From: Todiramphus chloris collaris
Taxonomy: Eukaryota > Chordata > Aves > Coraciiformes > Alcedinidae
DNA: 64,000 bases
Assembly (NCBI GenBank): GCA_025345505.1
Contig: JANVCC010000018.1
Coordinates: forward strand, 39,977,242 to 40,041,241
Direction: 5' to 3'
The stretch's first letter is position 1, and every line of letters begins with the position of its first letter. Under the pieces are notes generated by a model. The model ran no database searches. It saw only the letters and a program-made list of their open reading frames with translations, and had not been told where the DNA came from. Shown in pieces: positions 60,938 through 64,000 of the stretch. The position numbers and the translations under genes are program-made.

Positions 60938-61230
60938 CTGTTGGACAAAAGCAAAACCAAGAATCAATCATTCATTTTGGATAGGTTTCCCTTAAGACTT
61001 ATTTAATTCACAGCAGCAAAAACAAAATAAATGGAATAGTGAACCACCCCAAGACTCTTCTGTAAATTTAGAAGTCACGTATTTAAGATCGAGTACTAAT
61101 AGCTCTCATTCATATGGTACATTGAATTTTGTTTTAAAACACCTTGGAAGGAAAAGGATGAAAGGTACAACAGTTCATTGAGACCCACCACTGGATAACT
61201 GTCTTTTTACTTTTGTTGATCTTTTTACAG

Positions 61231-61287
61231 ATGAATCCTCATATTGTCTCTGAGTTGTTACAAACCACAGAAGACCCAGCAGTGGAG
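61231..61287 (+). CDS. candidate 57-nt exon, product unknown
   Basis: A pyrimidine-rich tract ending GATCTTTTTACAG precedes the exon, and GTGGAG|GTATGTTGG follows it. The 57-base length keeps phase. Only one frame is open, reading MNPHIVSELLQTTEDPAVE, which begins exactly at the acceptor. I do not recognise it. A second good acceptor (GTGTTTTACAG, ending 61937) lies downstream, followed by an open, basic stretch, so a two-exon plus-strand transcript is conceivable. It lies only ~290 bases from the opposite-strand candidate exon, and at least one of the two may be a chance match. Confidence 0.18.
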
Positions 61288-62333
61288 GTATGTTGGTTTT
61301 CTGCAGCACCATTATTCCCCACAGCTGGCAGGATTTTGGACAAAAACATTTCTACCTTTCTGGAAAGCACATGGAGAGAAGTCACAGAGATATATGTGCT
61401 AATAGGCTTTTCTTTTTCTTCATAATAACCTGGATTCATGACATTTATTCAAAGTACAACTGTCACACTTTCCGCTATAGAGGAAAAAAAATGCAGAGAG
61501 ATAAATTAGTTTAGGCATATTTTCCTGTTGTATCTCTGTTCTGTAAGTTTTAACATTTAATTATATACTGGGCCAGATCCTTAATAAACATAAATCAATA
61601 AAGATTAAATTGAATTAAATAGAATTATACTGATTACATCTTTTATACCTTTTAGAATTTGGACCTTGTGATGTAACTAGAAACACTTCTTTTTATTGTC
61701 AAGAAGAGAAATCCTACTGCAAGACAAGAATATGACTTTTATCCACATCACTCTTTTACACTATGCTTCTTGGTTAGTGTTTGCATAGATTTCATTCTTT
61801 TCAGCCTTGGAACTAGTTGGTAACAAGCTTCAATTCTTCATTTTCCTGCCTATTCAGACATCCCTTCAGGAGAAGATCTCTAGAGCCCTCCTGCCCTACT
61901 GTGGAGCATGGCACCTTGCTTGGTTTGTGTTTTACAGGCACAGAGAAGCAATGTACAGTGTAGCACGTCATGTAAAAAAGGTCATACAGACAACTCGAAG
62001 GAAGGAGCACCAGCAAGAAAATGAGAAGCAACACTGTGGGTTCCCAGGAAACTACAGCCTGTAAATTCTCACTGCCATGAATGAGATATATCCTCAGATT
62101 CAAAGGAAAGACAGAGGACATAATGAGACAACAGCTTCCTGTAGGAAAGTCTTTGATCATTATTTTTACCTATCTCCTCTGGCTCTCAAGAGATGTTCCA
62201 TTATAGTAAAATTTACTGGGAATATTTAGTTAACTGGCCTTGCCAGTGTTAATTATAGCAAATATGCCTAAAGCACAGGATGTTAAAGAGGCTGAAGTTT
62301 CTTTAAATTCTTCCAATGACTCAAACTGTAAAA

Positions 62334-62562
62334 CATAGAATTAGATTAAATATTAGGAAGAAATTCTTCACTATGAGGGTGATAAGATACTGGAAGAGGT
62401 TGCCCAGGGAAGCTGTGTGTGCTCCATCACTGGACGTGTTCAAGACCAGGTTGGATGGGGCTTTGAACAACCTGGTCTAGTGGGAGATGTCCCTGCCCAT
62501 GGCAGGGAGTATGGAATTAGATGAATTTTAAGGTCCCTTCCAACCCAAACTAGTCTATGCTT
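62334..62562 (+). mobile_element. CR1 LINE fragment (3' end)
   Basis: ATTAGATTAAATATTAGGAAGAAATTCTTCAC, then GATACTGGAAGAGGTTGCCC and CACTGGACGTGTTCAAGACC, then GGTTGGATGGGGCTTTGAAC, AACCTGGTCTAGTGGGAG and AAGGTCCCTTCCAACCCAAAC. This is the avian CR1 3' region: the end of ORF2 followed by the GGCTTTGAGCAACCTGGTCTAGTGGGAGGTGTCCCTGCCCATGGCAGGG subfamily UTR. The final octamer has decayed (TAGTCTATGC). The reading frame is not maintained. Confidence 0.95.
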
Positions 62563-64000
62563 CTCTGCTCCAGATGTCTAGTAGTCTTCCTAGTCTCAGG
62601 AATTTTGCACTATCAATAACACCAAATTAATCTTTGGCAAGGCAAAGGTGATTTTTTTTTTTGCATCAAGGTCATTTGTTTGTTTGTTTGTTTTCCTCTC
62701 CAGAGCAACTTGAGAAGGGGGAAAATGTTTGCTTGAATGATCAATGGAAAAAGGACAGTACAAGTGAAAGTGGAAGATAAGAAAGTGAGAAATACAAAAT
62801 TTAAAACTGTAACAGTAAAAAAACCACCCAAACCCTGAAAACTGCACAGGTAAGGTAGTGAAACCAGATGAAGAACTAGGAGCATTCTATTTAAGAAATA
62901 AAAGGGGAAAGGACATAGTCATAAGTAATATAACACCTAAAATTTGTAGAAGACTGTTGAGAGACATTAAATTAAGAAAGAAAGAACTTTGGATGCTTTG
63001 AATTAGAAGAAATGTAAGTATAAATATACTAGGGGAAAAAAAAAAAAAAAAAGAATCCTGTAGTATTTCTTCTGAAGTGGAAATGTCAGGCATTTCAACA
63101 GTAATGCAAAAAGAACTGTTTAATAAATATTTCTTTTCAGTCTGTTAGTATAATAATGCATGAAATATTTTACATTCCAACAATAACTCAGGAAAACATT
63201 TAACAGCACCTTACAAAGTTAGATATTTCAAAGAAGCAGGAATAATAACGTGAATCTATTAGAATACATGAGCAAGGGCCTATAATGTTGATTTTCAATA
63301 AGAACTGGACATGTGAGAAGATCCAGAGAACTGGAAGAAAACTAGTGTTTTATCAACATTCTTAAAATCTGTAAACAGAATGGCCACATATTGAAAAATA
63401 TATATACTGCATGAAAAATATGAACTGACAATATAGGATGACTGATTGTATTAGCCAACTTTAATTCTTTCTTTTTTTTTTATGGCAATTATCATGAAGT
63501 TATAGAAAACAGATTGCATAAACTAGATTTTTTTTTATTTTTTTTTTTTAAGTTCAACTGTGGCTGCTAACAATATTCCAGCTTTCTTTGAATTCAGAAG
63601 GTTTATGAAAATAGAAAATGAGAATAGAAAAAAAGAAGCAGAAAAGAAAAAATAAAACAAAATAAAACATGGCACATAACTTTGATCAGACACTGTCTAA
63701 CTCAGTATTTAGGTGGATATTTTTCTAATGATGTCTAATGGTGGCATTCAGTTCCTAGCCTACATTTTTTTGAATATTTTTATTAACAATTAACACTGAA
63801 TAGAAATTTGGAGGAAGAAAAAAAAAACAAATGAAAAATAATTATGAGATATTGAAACCAAGTAGAAGTAATTAACCTGTCTTTATTTCTGACCATAAAT
63901 TGTTGTCAAATGATATATATGCTATTCACATTTCTTTATTATGACTTCAGTTTCTTGAAAATTTAATTAATTAATAAACTTTTTATCTTACTGGTATGAC
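62563..64000. other. AT-rich noncoding end of window
   Basis: No gene is seen. It contains a short TTTG repeat at about 62676-62691, a 17-A run at about 63035-63051 and several T runs near 63470-63550. Adjacent genes, if any, lie outside the window. Confidence 0.6.

Noticed and set aside
1..64000. tRNA genes, rRNA, CRISPR arrays, bacterial operons, intact retroviral genes
   Set aside because: I looked for paired A/B boxes with cloverleaf arms, rRNA words, regularly spaced repeats with spacers, and gag/pol motifs by eye. Nothing convincing was found, and the visible retroviral sequence is LTR only.

Overview
This window reads as noncoding nuclear DNA from a bird. The evidence is eight CR1 LINE fragments of avian type: 3' ends carrying repeated ATTCTATG octamers, the conserved CR1 reverse-transcriptase C-terminal reading frame, and heavy 5' truncation. 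Two solo-LTR-like blocks also look like avian endogenous retroviruses. The background is AT-rich and strewn with A/T homopolymers and eukaryotic microsatellites. There are no operons, ribosome-binding sites or long reading frames, so it is not prokaryotic. I could not determine the species.

No complete protein-coding gene is visible. The longest reading frames (about 110-146 codons) show no recognisable domain, and those with real homology are CR1 remnants. The window is therefore a gene desert or the inside of one or more very long introns. The best gene-like signals lie near the right end: a 58-nt candidate internal exon on the minus strand (60880-60937) and a 57-nt candidate exon on the plus strand (61231-61287). 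Both have good splice sites and a single open frame. I recognise neither product, and both are predictions.

Layout. 1-14.7 kb: AT-rich unique sequence with one short CR1 (4.74 kb), a perfect 12-bp hairpin (12.84 kb) and a 37-A tract that may mark a poly(A)-primed retrocopy (11.25-11.54 kb). 14.7-17.3 kb: a CR1 followed by a likely ERV LTR (16.05-16.6 kb) and GC-richer unidentified sequence. 17.3-33.6 kb: AT-rich sequence with one old CR1 scrap (20.7 kb). 33.6-37.6 kb: the densest repeat cluster, with three CR1s, a MIR-like relic and a strong G-quadruplex motif. 37.6-53.5 kb: unique sequence with a CR1 (41.7 kb), GATA and GAAA microsatellites, and three ancient SINE/LINE relics (41.24, 48.7 and 51.2 kb). 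53.5-54.9 kb: a recognisable avian ERV solo LTR between two copies of a 45-bp direct repeat. 58.0-59.1 kb: an unusual CA/CT-rich block with degenerate internal repetition, possibly an LTR. 60.9-62.1 kb: the candidate exons. 62.3 kb: a last CR1.

No new biological system is evident. The items most worth checking are the two candidate exons, the putative poly(A) retrocopy (unusual in birds, where CR1 rarely mobilises mRNAs), the duplicated 45-bp segment around the LTR and the 58-kb block.
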